Shown: piece by piece, positions 34,023 to 43,547 of the stretch
How positions within the stretch are numbered: the first letter of the stretch is position 1
Layout of the letters: each line of letters opens with the position of its first letter
Source of the DNA: Humulus lupulus
Lineage: Eukaryota > Streptophyta > Magnoliopsida > Rosales > Cannabaceae
Direction of reading: 5' to 3'
DNA: 64,000 bases
NCBI RefSeq assembly: GCF_963169125.1
Contig: NC_084797.1
Location: forward strand, 96,249,868-96,313,867
Made by a program: the position numbers and the translations under genes
Notes under the pieces: generated by a model
Databases searched by the model: none
Told to the model about the DNA's origin: nothing
What the model saw: the letters and a program-made list of their open reading frames with translations, nothing else

Positions 34023-34964
34023 AGTGATAACTTAAAACTAAAAATTACCAATAAAATAGAAATCAATCACATTTTCTCAATAAAACTTCTATTCACACAA
34101 ATTTCAAGAAATAGCACAACATATACCAAAAATATGTAAGATATGAGAAAAAATACCAAAAACAATCATATCTCTATTTTTTTAGGATTTTAACTAATCT
34201 ATGATATCCTTCTCCCGGTTGGCGAGAGTCAACTCATTTAATAATGGACACCACTATTAACAACCTACTATTCGATCAAAATAAGAAAACAAAATCTCTT
34301 ATTTTATGAGCTAGACCCACGGTTTCAATAATCATAGATTTAGTCCTTGTAGTCACCGTAGGGGTGAGTCTAGTAGAATTTGACCTATAATTATCTATCT
34401 TTCGAAATCTAACCTTGTCAAAATAACTAATGAACACCTTCAGTAGGGAGACGAATCAAAGCGTCTCGAGGCCCCATTAAGCTATTGACTTTATTAAACC
34501 AACGGTGGAGTTCGAATAAAATTCTTAAAATAAGTTCATTATAAAATTAAAAATAGTATTTTTATTATTTATTTTTAGAAAATTAATGACTATGGTTTTA
34601 AAAAAAAGTTAAACAAATTAAAATTTTTAAAATGAAAGTCCTATAATTTCCTATTAATACTAAAGTTTCACATTGAAACAAATTCAATTAATTTGTTGCT
34701 AATCAATATTTAGGTTTAACTAATATAATGAACCTATACAATTATGTCCAACTCAGGTAAATGGGCCTTAACAATTGGGCTTGTATGGAGGAGAGTTGGG
34801 TCTAGTATGTCGTTCCCATCACAAAGGCCCCCTATCTTTCATACAAGGTCCAAAAGACAGGAATTTAAACATTTGTTTTATTAATTGTTATTAATTGATT
34901 AGGCCCACTATAGTCATGCAAAGAAAATGAGCCTTCACAAGTGGAATCACCCACAAGAGGGGAA
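34023..34964 (-). other. Leader of the second Copia element, part 1
   Basis: There is no coding frame. It continues beyond the Mutator-like element at 37568. It is AT-rich apart from a region at 34330-34500. No structured RNA is recognisable by eye. Confidence 0.55.
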
Positions 34965-35264
34965 TTTAAACTTGAGATGTTTACATAAATATGGGAAAAA
35001 TATATATAGTTTCTAAATTTATGGGCAAAAAAATAATTGTACAAAATATGGTAAGTTTCGGAAAAAAAGTTTAAAATATAGTAAATAAATTACCATGAAC
35101 TTAATTCTCTTATTTTCTCTTCTCTCCTCACGATCTCTCTCTCTTCTTCTCATTTCTTTCTTTCTCCTCCCCCATTTCTTCCTCATTTCTTATTTTCTTT
35201 CTCACGATCTCTCCTCAGATTTCTTCCAGCGATGCTACCTCCGCCGCTACCTCCGACGACGAAC

Positions 35265-35328
35265 TGGTTTTTCTTCTTCTTCTTCTTCTTCTTTCTTTCT
35301 TTCTTCTTTTTCTTCTTCTTCTTTCTTT

Positions 35329-35359
<31 letters not shown>

Positions 35360-35360
35360 T
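35265..35360. repeat. TCT/TTC microsatellite
   Basis: An almost pure (TCT)n tract with a few CTTT interruptions. It makes long Phe/Ser/Leu-rich open frames on the plus strand that are not genes. Confidence 0.95.
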
Positions 35361-35414
35361 TCGGTCTTTCTTATTCTTCTTTTTCTTTCTTCAAATCTGG
35401 TTTTATTCTTTTTC

Positions 35415-35607
35415 ACATCTGATTTTGAACTTCATATTTGATTTTTCTGTGTTTTTTTTTCTAAATCTTTTTAAGTAACCAGGTACTTTATTTCATATTT
35501 GATTTTTCTGGGTTTTTTTTTCTAAATCTATTTAAGTAACCAGGTACTTTACTTCATATTTTATTTTTCTAGGTTTTTTTTCTAAATTTGTTTAAGGAAC
35601 CAGATAC
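35415..35607. repeat. 60-bp tandem repeat, three copies, inside the MULE
   Basis: Each unit reads TTCATATTTGATTTTTCTG, then a T-run, CTAAATC and GTAACCAGGTAC. Units end at 35486, 35547 and 35607. More degenerate units follow up to about 36031. Confidence 0.85.
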
Positions 35608-36636
35608 TTGACTTTATATTTGATTTGATTTAAGAAAAGTTGACTGCTATTATTTAATGTAGACTAGGGTAGTATAAGAAGCTACGTAGTTGAATATTTT
35701 AGCGTACTTTTAACATATGAAAGCTTAGGTTAGCTGATTAGTTTTTTTGGTTGAAAAGGGCAAAAGTTGTCAAAAGGTTCTTCCCTGTGATGTTTAGATC
35801 AATTGGATATAGGTTTAGGAGCCAAACGTTCATCAAATAAGGTTCTAACATAAATATTTATGTGTTTATTAATTATTTAAAGAAATAGAACTAGAACGTT
35901 TGCTCAACAAATGTATCGATAGGTTTACAAAATTTATTCAGAATACAAGTACAAGAAATAAAAAAACAAGCAAACAAAACTTTTGATTTTTCTGCGTTTT
36001 TTTTTCCAAATTTGTTTAAGTAGCCAGGTACCATGATGCCTGATTCATTTTATTCATATCTGATGTTTTTAGACCTATGAGTAACCAGTTATGATAACGA
36101 TTAATTTATATTCTTTTGTTTAGATTTGATTTTGTTTTTACACTTGACTAAGTAACCAGGTACCATAGCAATTGTTTTTTTTTTAGATTTGATTTTTTTT
36201 TTCAAACCTCGCTGTAACTAGTTACGATTATGATTAGTTTAGATTTTCTGTTTGAATCTTATTTTTTTCCAAGTCTGGCAAAGTAATCACTTACCAATGC
36301 AACTGTCTCTGTTTTTTTTTTTCATTTTTTTCAGACCTAGTTGTAACCAGTTACTTTCAAGATCAATTTAGTTTATTTTTTTCATATCATTTTTTTTCTT
36401 CCAAATCTCACTGAGTAACCAGTTACAATTTAGTTGATATTTTGATAATGGTACATTACTTAAAAAAATAAAAATTATTTTTATAGTTGTAACCAGTTAC
36501 TACAACACCTCTTAAATAATAAAACTGATTTTTATAGTTGTAACCGGTTACCACACATCATTAAAAAAATAGACAGTGGCATACGATTATTATCACAAAA
36601 AAAATCAAAATTGTTTTGATAGGGGTAACCAGTTAC
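35475..36636. repeat. Array of 13 GTAAC-NN-GTTAC-type motifs
   Basis: Starts at 35475, 35536, 35596, 36020, 36081, 36152, 36214, 36283, 36343, 36415, 36489, 36540 and 36625. The best copies (36343, 36415, 36489, 36625) are GTAACCAGTTAC. Each is a near-perfect inverted repeat with a two-base centre, and several contain CAGTTA, a plant MYB-type core. Spacing from 36020 on is mostly 51-85 bases. Confidence 0.85.
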
Positions 36637-36710
36637 TATGGATAAAATGTTGATTAAAGAAGATAAAAAATGGAAAAAAAGAAGAAGAAATGAGAATAAA
36701 AAGTATGGTG

Positions 36711-37375
36711 ATGAATGTCTCAGTTTTTTCTTTCAAATAATAATGTAAAAAAATATTTTATCAAAAATAAATGATAAAAATTAACACAAATAGATTAAAA
36801 TTATTAAAATAATCTCAAAATATAAATGATACTTGCTTGATGATGATTGATTTATTCTCTTCTTTGGAGGAGCAGTGGTGGAAACAATTGAGGAAGTGAG
36901 AGTAGCAGTAGATGAATTAGGCTGCTATAATATGCAATGCAAATACTTTCTAATATATCTCCAGGAAAATAAGATGAAGATGATGAAGACGAAGAAGAAG
37001 AAAAAGAAGACGAAGAAAATAAGATCAATCCAAATTATATGAAGACACATCCATATCAATTTGAAAACCCAGCAGCAACTTTCAAACAACTAAGAAAAAA
37101 AAAATCAAAGCATATGAAGAGAAAAGAGAAATGGATATATAGATAGATAAATATAGAGAGACAATAAGAATCCGGAAAATCAACAAAAGAGAAAAGAACA
37201 AAAAAAATAATACTACCAATAATAATATAAGAATAATCAATACAATCATTTTCTTTTGAATATGTCTTAGTTTTTTCTTTCAAAGAATTATATAAAAAAT
37301 TATTTTATCAAATATAAATGATAAAAATTAACACAAATAGATTAAAATTATTAAAATAATTTCAAAATATATGAA
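36711..37375. repeat. Direct repeat of about 120 bp, two copies (36711-36830 and 37256-37375)
   Basis: Both copies share TAGTTTTTTCTTTCAAA-type starts and the sequence AAATTAACACAAATAGATTA. Together they bracket a purine-rich (GAA/GAT) tract. Confidence 0.8.
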
Positions 37376-37567
37376 AAATAGGTACTAAAAAACAATAAAA
37401 GATAAAATATGGTATACAAATAAAGTTTTACAAATATATGGGAAAAAAATCCAATAAAAATGTAAACAAAAAAAATATGCCATAAAAAACTTTTTTAAAA
37501 AAAACTGCCATATTTTTGAAAGTTTATAAAAAAATCCCATATTTGGTGTAATTTCCTCTTTAAACTT

Positions 37568-38323
37568 TACATTTTCTAATGGGCCCAAATAAAACCTATT
37601 ATTTTATGAATATTTTATTTGGCAAAATCCATATATCTAACAAACATATGGGCCACTATATGCATCTAAGCCCAATTGCAAAAATACCACATATAGTGTA
37701 AAGAGACATGCTATAATTGGATGAGCCTAATCATGTTACTATATGAGCAATTCTAGGAATTTATGCAAAAATACCACAATTTATTTCATTTGCAAAAATA
37801 CCACAATTAATTATCTAGAATTTATCAAAAAATTCAAATTAATTAAATTTTTACAAAAAAATAAGTCAATTAAAATGAAATTTACCAACAATTAGCAATA
37901 GTTAATTTAAATTTCATTTATCACAAAATTCAAATTAATTAAATTTTTACAAAAAAATAAGTCAATTAAAAAGAAATTTACCAACAATTAGCAATAGTTA
38001 ATTTAAATTTCATTTATCAACAATCAACTTGGTTTAGGTTAATTTGAAAAAAATATATGAACTTAGTTTAAATAGGATTTATTAACAATTAACCAAAGTT
38101 AATTTAAATCCCATTTATAAAAAAATATTTTATTAATTGGTTGAAAAAATTGATATTTTTCAAAATTTAACCAATTTTAAAATCAATATCTTAACTATTT
38201 TCCAAAATATCTTGTGTTGTTATAACTATTAGCTAATATTTTAGCCATTAAAAAATAGAGTAAAAGATAAATAGTTATAACAATCCTAAAATATCTCAAA
38301 ATAGTTAAACAAATTCAAATATC
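37568..38323 (-). other. Leader of the second Copia element, part 2, with a 96-bp tandem duplication
   Basis: AT-rich and non-coding. The stretch from 37831 repeats once after 96 bases, to about 38022, almost without change. This points to a recent local duplication. Confidence 0.7.
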
Positions 38324-39594
38324 CATAAAAATATCTAACAGTCTTAAGCTTCTAAATCTGTGCTTTGCTGATGATTTTATTTTATTTTGTAAAGGTACTC
38401 GTTCAATTGTTAGCATTCTCAAAGAAGTTCTAGTGGAATTTAGTGCTGCTGCTGGTCTTTCTATAAATGCTACAAAATGTCACATATTTTTTGGAGGTGT
38501 CACTGCCACTAAGAGAAGGAATATTGCTCAAGAGATTCAGCTTCCTGAAGGTTCCTTCCCTCTTAAGTATCTTGGGGTGCCTATGCGGCCAACTAATTGG
38601 AGACATGAAGACTGTGATATTATTCTCCAAAAAATTAGGAGGCTGCAGTCTTGGACTAGCAGGCATCTTTCATTTGCTGGCCGAATGCAACTCATTCACT
38701 CAGTATTATTTGGGCTTCGTAATTACTGGATGATTATCTTTGTTTTACCTCAGAGTATTGTTAAGGAAGTTGAGAAATTTTGCTGTAGCTTTCTTTGGGG
38801 TAATTCTGGGCATAGGAGCAAACTTCATCTTGTTTCTTGGCAGAAGGCTTGCCTTCCTAAAGCCTATGGTGATCTCGGTTTCAGAGATGAGATGGTGCCT
38901 ATTGGAATAGAGCTATATTAGCTAAATATATCTGGGCTATATCTGAAAAGTCTGATGTTCTGTGGGTCAAATGGATCAATGCTACATATCTGAAAGGTTT
39001 CAACTTATGGAATTACAACCTGAAATCAGATAGCAGCTGGTATTGGAGGAAGTTGGGCCATATAAGGGGAAAATTTAGTCCAGCTGCGATTCTTGCTGCT
39101 GGAGTTCCATGGAGATTTCAGCCTTCGAAGCTCTACAATAGCTCTTTAAATCAGCAACTGGTGGGCTACTATCATGTAGTCTGGTGTAAGCTTACTCTTC
39201 CTAAGCACCAATTTCTTCTTTGGCAGGTGGTTAATGCTCATCTTCTCACCAGAGACAACTTAATCCGGTTTCACATACAGGTGAACTGCCTGTTATGTCT
39301 TGTCTGTGGGGTTCACAATGAGAGTCATACTCATCTCTTCTTTGAGTGCTGCCTCTCTAAGATGATTCTTAATATCATTTTTGCCTGGATAGGATTCAAA
39401 GCTTGGCCCAGTGATTTCAGTAGCTGGGTTGTTTGGCTTGCTAGTGATTGGCATGGAATTATTGCTTCTATTATAAATTTGGTTGTGCTGCTGTTATCTA
39501 TAGCATTTGGAGGAACAGAAATAGGTGTATTTTTTATGGTTATTCTTTGACAGATGATACCATAGCTAAGGATATTCTGAACATAGTTAAGTAA
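38324..39594 (+). pseudogene. LINE ORF2 C-terminal part: reverse transcriptase end and zf-RVT domain
   Basis: It begins within the RT palm: LCFADDFILFCKGT holds the F-A-D-D catalytic motif, followed by SAAAGLSINATKCHIFFGGV and PLKYLGVPM, the usual plant L1 order. The thumb (WTSRHLSFAGRMQLIHSVLF) and WGNSGHRSKLHLVSWQKAC follow. A frameshift near 38900 and a second near 39480 break the frame. Between them the zinc-binding zf-RVT region is visible (VVWCKLTLPKHQFLLWQVV, then CLVCGVHNESHTHLFFEC). The frame ends at a TAA near 39594. In life ORF2 nicks the target and primes reverse transcription there. Confidence 0.9.
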
Positions 39595-39804
39595 AGATTA
39601 TACTTAGTTAATAATAGGAAGATTTCTGTCCAAGATCAGATTTTTATAAGAGGAAACTTCAATGTAATTAAGGGAGTTGTTCTGCTGATCTTTTAGTTGG
39701 TTGTACAGATTGTTTGTTTGTTCTTGAGTGAATCGGCTCTCCAGATGTATTGACTGTTTTGTTCAATGAAGTTCAATTTTTCTTCTTGATAAAAAAAAAA
39801 TAAT
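38324..39804 (+). mobile_element. L1-type LINE, 5'-truncated, with poly(A) tail
   Basis: It contains the end of an endonuclease/RT open frame, a 3' untranslated region of about 190 bases and an A10 tail (39791-39800). An imperfect 11-bp direct repeat, ATTCAAATATC (38313-38323) and ATTCAAATTTC (39805-39815), may be the target duplication, with the RT frame open from the first base. AT-richness makes chance agreement possible. Strong 5' truncation is normal for LINEs. It lies in the leader of the minus-strand Copia element. Confidence 0.88.
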
Positions 39805-40559
39805 ATTCAAATTTCAAATAATTTAAATATTAAAAACTATATAATAAAAAGATATTTATATTTTCAGATAAATATTTAATAAAAAAAATCAAGAATTTAA
39901 ATGAAAATATATGATTTTCATAATTCTAATATTTTAATATATTAAAATATTTAAAATTAAGTTGTTAGTCTATTTTGAAATTTGAATTTGAATTTGAATA
40001 TTTGTAGAAAATATCTAATTATTTAAATCTCAACTAACAAAAATATCTTTTTTTTTAAAAAAAAAAAAGCAATTTTAAATGATAAAACAAAAATGATATT
40101 TTCAGTTTTGATTATAAATAATTTATTTTCATAATTTTAATTTTCTTTAATTTCCAAATTTTTATATGAATAGTACCCGTGGGTACTGTTCACTGTGCTG
40201 GTGGCTGGTGTGTGTGGGCGCGGGCAGGCGCGCACGGAGGCGCGCAGGCGTGCGCGCGAGTGACGTACGCGCATGGGAAGCTAGGCCAAATTTTTCCAAA
40301 AAAAAATTTTGACCAATTTTTCAAACTAAAGCCATTTTCTAATTAATTTTTAACATGTTTTTACAAAAAATAAAGCATATATAAAAATTAATAGCATAGA
40401 AAACTCAACAAAATAACCTAAACATTGCAAATAACCACATAGAATCAATATACTCCATAAAAACATGAAAACCATCTAATTATTAAAACATATAAAATAA
40501 TCCAATTTTAAACATGTTAATGCATGAAAATAAAGAGTACCAAAGGCTCTCAGGCTAGT
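39805..40559 (-). other. Leader of the second Copia element, part 3
   Basis: Non-coding AT-rich DNA with a sharp GC-rich island at 40195-40275 (repeated GGCGCGC). The minus strand next to the LTR (40559-40540) reads CTAGCCTGAGAGCC, which could be a decayed Met-tRNA primer site. Confidence 0.5.
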
Positions 40560-41594
40560 TGTTAGACTAGCTTATACAGGATCTTTATTTATTTTCATGT
40601 ATATATAATATTAAACAAATTAATACGAGATAGCCTAAAACATGTTTCTAAAATTGAATTCAAAGAGAAAGAATGAATAGAATACTTACAGTATACACAA
40701 CAGAATTAAAGAGTCATTCCTTCAGTTTCTCTAACTCTTGTATCCTCTCTGTCGCAGAGTATTATCAAGAAACTGAACCGATCTTCTATTTTCTTCATAG
40801 TCTTCCAATGTATCCTTAGAATCACCTAGAGTAGTGTGGGAAATTCTCAACACATGAGATAGATATAGAGAAGAAGAGAAAATAACAAAGAGGTTTAGAA
40901 AAGGACTTGTGTTTAGAGAAAATATAAAGTTATCAGAAAACCATTGATTAAACTTATCAGACTTATGTTTTGACTTCTCTCTAAGCACTCCTTTTGTAAA
41001 CTCAATTAGGTCATTTAATTTAATTAAAAAATTAATAAAATAATAGCAAATTTAAAGCCCTAGTTCGAAATTATCATGGGCTTTAGGCTCGTGAAATTTC
41101 TCATTTGATTATAAGCCCATTGGACTTAAAATCAAGGCATGTATTATTTTCTATTAATTTAATTAATTAAATAATCATTTAAATCATTTATCAAATTAAT
41201 TATTTATAATTTGAACCTTGATTTAAACTTATTTATTAATTTAGATACCAATTTATCTTAATTAATAAATCTGCCATAATTTCTCTTTTCTTCTCAAAAT
41301 TACACAACTCTGTGAAACTATCCAAAATTGACCTGGTCAACTTTGATAATTCTAATTGATAATTAAATCAATTAATTGAGACTATCTAGATGATTTTATC
41401 CAAGGTATAATGGGGACGATGGGCCTATGAAATCAAGCTTCAATAAGTTATCATAAATCTAACAAATAAATTTACTAACTTATTAATTCCTTGTGACTCC
41501 ACTATAGACTCGGAATTGCACTCTTGAATTCATAGAACGCTCTATAACAAATACAAATACACTATTAATTATCCATTGTTACAACCATAATTAA
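40560..41594 (-). repeat. 5' LTR of the second Copia element, truncated
   Basis: It matches 28370 to about 29391 base by base with few changes, starting TGTTAGACTAG. The match stops at ACAACCATAATT, where the Tat-like LTR begins. The remaining 0.8 kb is missing from the window. Confidence 0.92.
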
Positions 41595-42171
41595 TGTTAT
41601 CCAAAAAATTGGAATTGATGATGTGGCAAGTAATCCCTGGACACGTGGCTGACGCTTGGAAGAGCTCTGCTAGTGTATTAGAAGCAGTAAGCGACCTAGT
41701 CTTACCTGCGACCAGTCTGGTCGATGGTTCCGTATGCAATGTAATATTACTGTAAAGATCTTTGTAGATCCCTAATTTAACTCACACAATCTCCTGAATA
41801 TCCGATTATTTAGGAGAGAATATCGGCAACTAAATCATGTAATCCCCCTTGAGCCTATAAATAGCAAAAGATAGCTCAAGGGAGGGGACTTTTGACTTTT
41901 GAATTATTTGAGACTAGAGTAATTCTCCTTGGAATATTGTATTGTTCTTCAGAGGTTAGTGAAACTCATTGAACCCTTGTTCTTTGATCACTCCTTTGAT
42001 TCTTATATCAATAACAATCTAAGTGGACGTAGGTCATTACCAGATCCTGGGGCCGAACCACTATAAAATATCGTGTTCTTATTACTTTTTGTCATTCGAT
42101 TATTTTCAACGCATTAATTCACATCAAGCATATTCTGACTCCGCGTAAGTTGGCCAAAATCTGGGTCAACA
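41595..42171 (+). repeat. 5' LTR of the Tat-like element
   Basis: It has TG...CA ends, a TATAAATAG box at 41856-41864, and CTAAGTGGACGTAGG plus GAACCACTATAAAAT near 42018-42069, a region shared with the solo LTR at 61363-62627. Confidence 0.85.
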
Positions 42172-42193
42172 TTCTGGTGCTTTCATTGAGAGC
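42172..42193 (+). other. Primer binding region of the Tat-like element
   Basis: TGGTGCTTTCATTGAGAGC follows the LTR end. The same kind of sequence follows LTRs of other plant Tat-type elements. I do not assign the tRNA. Confidence 0.6.
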
Positions 42194-42204
42194 TTGATTT
42201 ATCA

Positions 42205-42735
42205 TTGTTGAGAAAATCACTGGCGAAATCTGCAAGAAAAGCTGGACAGGCGGCCGCCGCTGCGCCATCAAACCCACCTCCTCCTCCCCCTGCAAGAGTG
42301 GCGGAGCATGAGCCACATCTGGACTTTGAGGAGGAAGAGATGGATGATGCAACGCTGAAGAGTACCGTGGGGGCGTTGCAGGAAGAGCTGGCTAATCTGA
42401 AAGCCAGTCAAGAGACTGCTGCCAAAGTTGTGGCGCGGCAGCAGCAGGAGATTGAACGGCAGCGCGCAGAATTAAGCGAAAGGCAGGCGGAGACGGACCG
42501 CCACCAGAGTGAAGCCATGGCAGCCCTCGAGGCAGTCTTGCAACTGGCAAGGAATCAGGCCGCACCTGTCTCGTAGCCTGACCAACCTGTCAATGGGCCA
42601 CCCCAGAGGGGTCCAAATCCTAGCCCACCAATCCAGCCTTCGAGTCCGCAAAGGCCCGAGCAGCCTCAGGTGCCCCATGATGATGTCCCACTGGACCCTG
42701 AGGCGCAGTGGGGTTTCCATAGGTGATGCCATCAC
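42205..42735 (+). pseudogene. gag: Tat-like gag, N-terminal part
   Basis: The frame opens at TTG codons (42205) with no ATG, so the original start is probably lost. The encoded stretch has a basic start (RKSLAKSARKAGQ), a Pro-rich run, an acidic patch (LDFEEEEMDD) and a long heptad-like helix rich in Gln, Glu and Arg at about residues 50-105 (ARQQQEIERQRAELSERQ). That is the usual N-terminus of Tat-type gag, ahead of the capsid core. A TAG at 42574 and a TGA at 42724 interrupt it. The same frame then runs on into the repeat array, where capsid sequence would be expected. Confidence 0.75.
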
Positions 42736-42739
42736 AAGA

Positions 42740-43013
42740 TGAGGGGTGCGAGATGTTATCATGCGAGGCCCTTGTGTAGCCATGGCGGGGCTATGCAAGG
42801 TCGCCCCTCATGGAGATGCCAGGAGATGCACCCACGCGAAACCGTCGGGGCTAGGAGAGGCTCCAACGCTAGGCCATCAAGGCTATGGGATGCTCCCACG
42901 CGAGGCCCCCCCGCCCACGGAGCTAGGAGATGCTTCTACGCGAGGCCGCCGGGGCTAGGAGAGGCTCCCACGCAAGGCCTTCGTGACGCGGGCGAGGTGG
43001 GGCTACGTAAGGC
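42740..43013. repeat. GC-rich short tandem repeats
   Basis: Degenerate units of about 40-60 bases are built from CACGCGAGGCC, GGGGCTAGGAGA and GGCTCC. GC content is far above the surroundings. Confidence 0.8.
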
Positions 43014-43370
43014 TGCTGCTGAGTGCCGTGGCGCGTGAGGTGGTGAGCGAGGTGCGCACGCGAGGCGGTCCATGCTGGGGCGCTGGGCGCGCCGAGGGGT
43101 GGCGCGAGGCTGGGGCCTCGCGAGACGCCTGCTAAGTTCCGCGGCGCGCAAGGTGGTGGGCGAGGTGCGCACACGAGGCAGTCCACGCTGGGGCGCTGGG
43201 CGCGCCGAGGGGTGGCGCAAGGTTGGGGCCTCGCGAGACGCCTGCTGAGTGCCGCGGCGAGCGAGGTGGTGGGTGAGGTGCACAAGTGAGGCGGTCAACG
43301 CGGGAGCAATGGGCACGCCGAGGGGTGGCGCGAGGCTAGGGCCTCGCGAGATGCCATGTGCCATGAGGTG
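43014..43370. repeat. 113-bp GC-rich tandem repeat, three copies
   Basis: AGGTGGTG starts recur at 43038, 43151 and 43264, exactly 113 bases apart. Each unit holds GGGCGCGCCGAGGGGTGGCG or a close variant and GGGCCTCGCGAGA. Units two and three have diverged slightly. Confidence 0.9.
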
Positions 43371-43547
43371 ATGCGAGGCCGTTGCAAGAGGACAGTTTCC
43401 CGAGCGTCCCGCGGCTCAGACATGTATTTAGGCCTTTACGGGACCTTAGCACACGCCTTGGATCTTTTACAGGCATGGGATATTGAGCATCCACAGTGTC
43501 CAAGGTGGAGTGGTCAAGTTGAGCAGGGTCATTTTGAGCACTAATTT

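Larger units (their letters stand above)
34974..37558. mobile_element. Mutator-like (MULE) non-autonomous DNA transposon, 2585 bp
   Basis: A perfect 9-bp target duplication, TTTAAACTT (34965-34973 and 37559-37567), the length made by Mutator-type transposases, flanks terminal inverted repeats. Read inward, both ends begin GAG and share TTACA and AAATATGGG at matching positions, and the similarity continues weakly for about 40-60 bases. There is no transposase frame. The interior is a pyrimidine-rich stretch (35100-35400, TCT repeats), a set of GTAAC-NN-GTTAC motifs, a purine-rich stretch (36955-37020) and a direct repeat (36711-36830 and 37256-37375). It lies in the leader of the older Copia element. 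Confidence 0.85.
28370..41594 (-). mobile_element. Ty1/Copia retrotransposon (minus strand) hosting a MULE and a LINE
   Basis: Read on the minus strand it has a 5' LTR (40560-41594, truncated), a long leader, gag, protease, integrase, RT, RNase H, a polypurine tract and a 3' LTR (28370-30215). Coding decay is moderate, with several stops and frameshifts but most catalytic motifs visible. The leader has swollen to 6.5 kb through a Mutator-like element and a LINE. The 5' LTR is cut by a Tat-like element starting at 41595, so the outer target duplication is lost on that side. Confidence 0.92.
41595..43370 (+). mobile_element. Tat-like Ty3/Gypsy element, 5' part only
   Basis: It has an LTR of 577 bp (41595-42171), a primer site, the start of gag and then GC-rich tandem repeats. 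pol and the 3' LTR are absent. The LTR type (TGTTATCC...GGGTCAACA), the primer region TGGTGCTTTCATTGAGAGC and the acidic/coiled gag start suggest the Tat/Retand branch of Gypsy (inference). It interrupts the 5' LTR of the Copia element without a recoverable target duplication. Confidence 0.75.

Noticed and set aside
35095..35478. Long open frames rich in Leu, Ser and Phe on the plus strand
   Set aside because: Produced by the TCT/TTC microsatellite and T-rich repeats. No domain, and composition explains the lack of stops.
42739..43364. Arg/Ala/Pro-rich open frames on both strands
   Set aside because: They follow from the GC-rich tandem repeats, where stop codons are rare in any frame.
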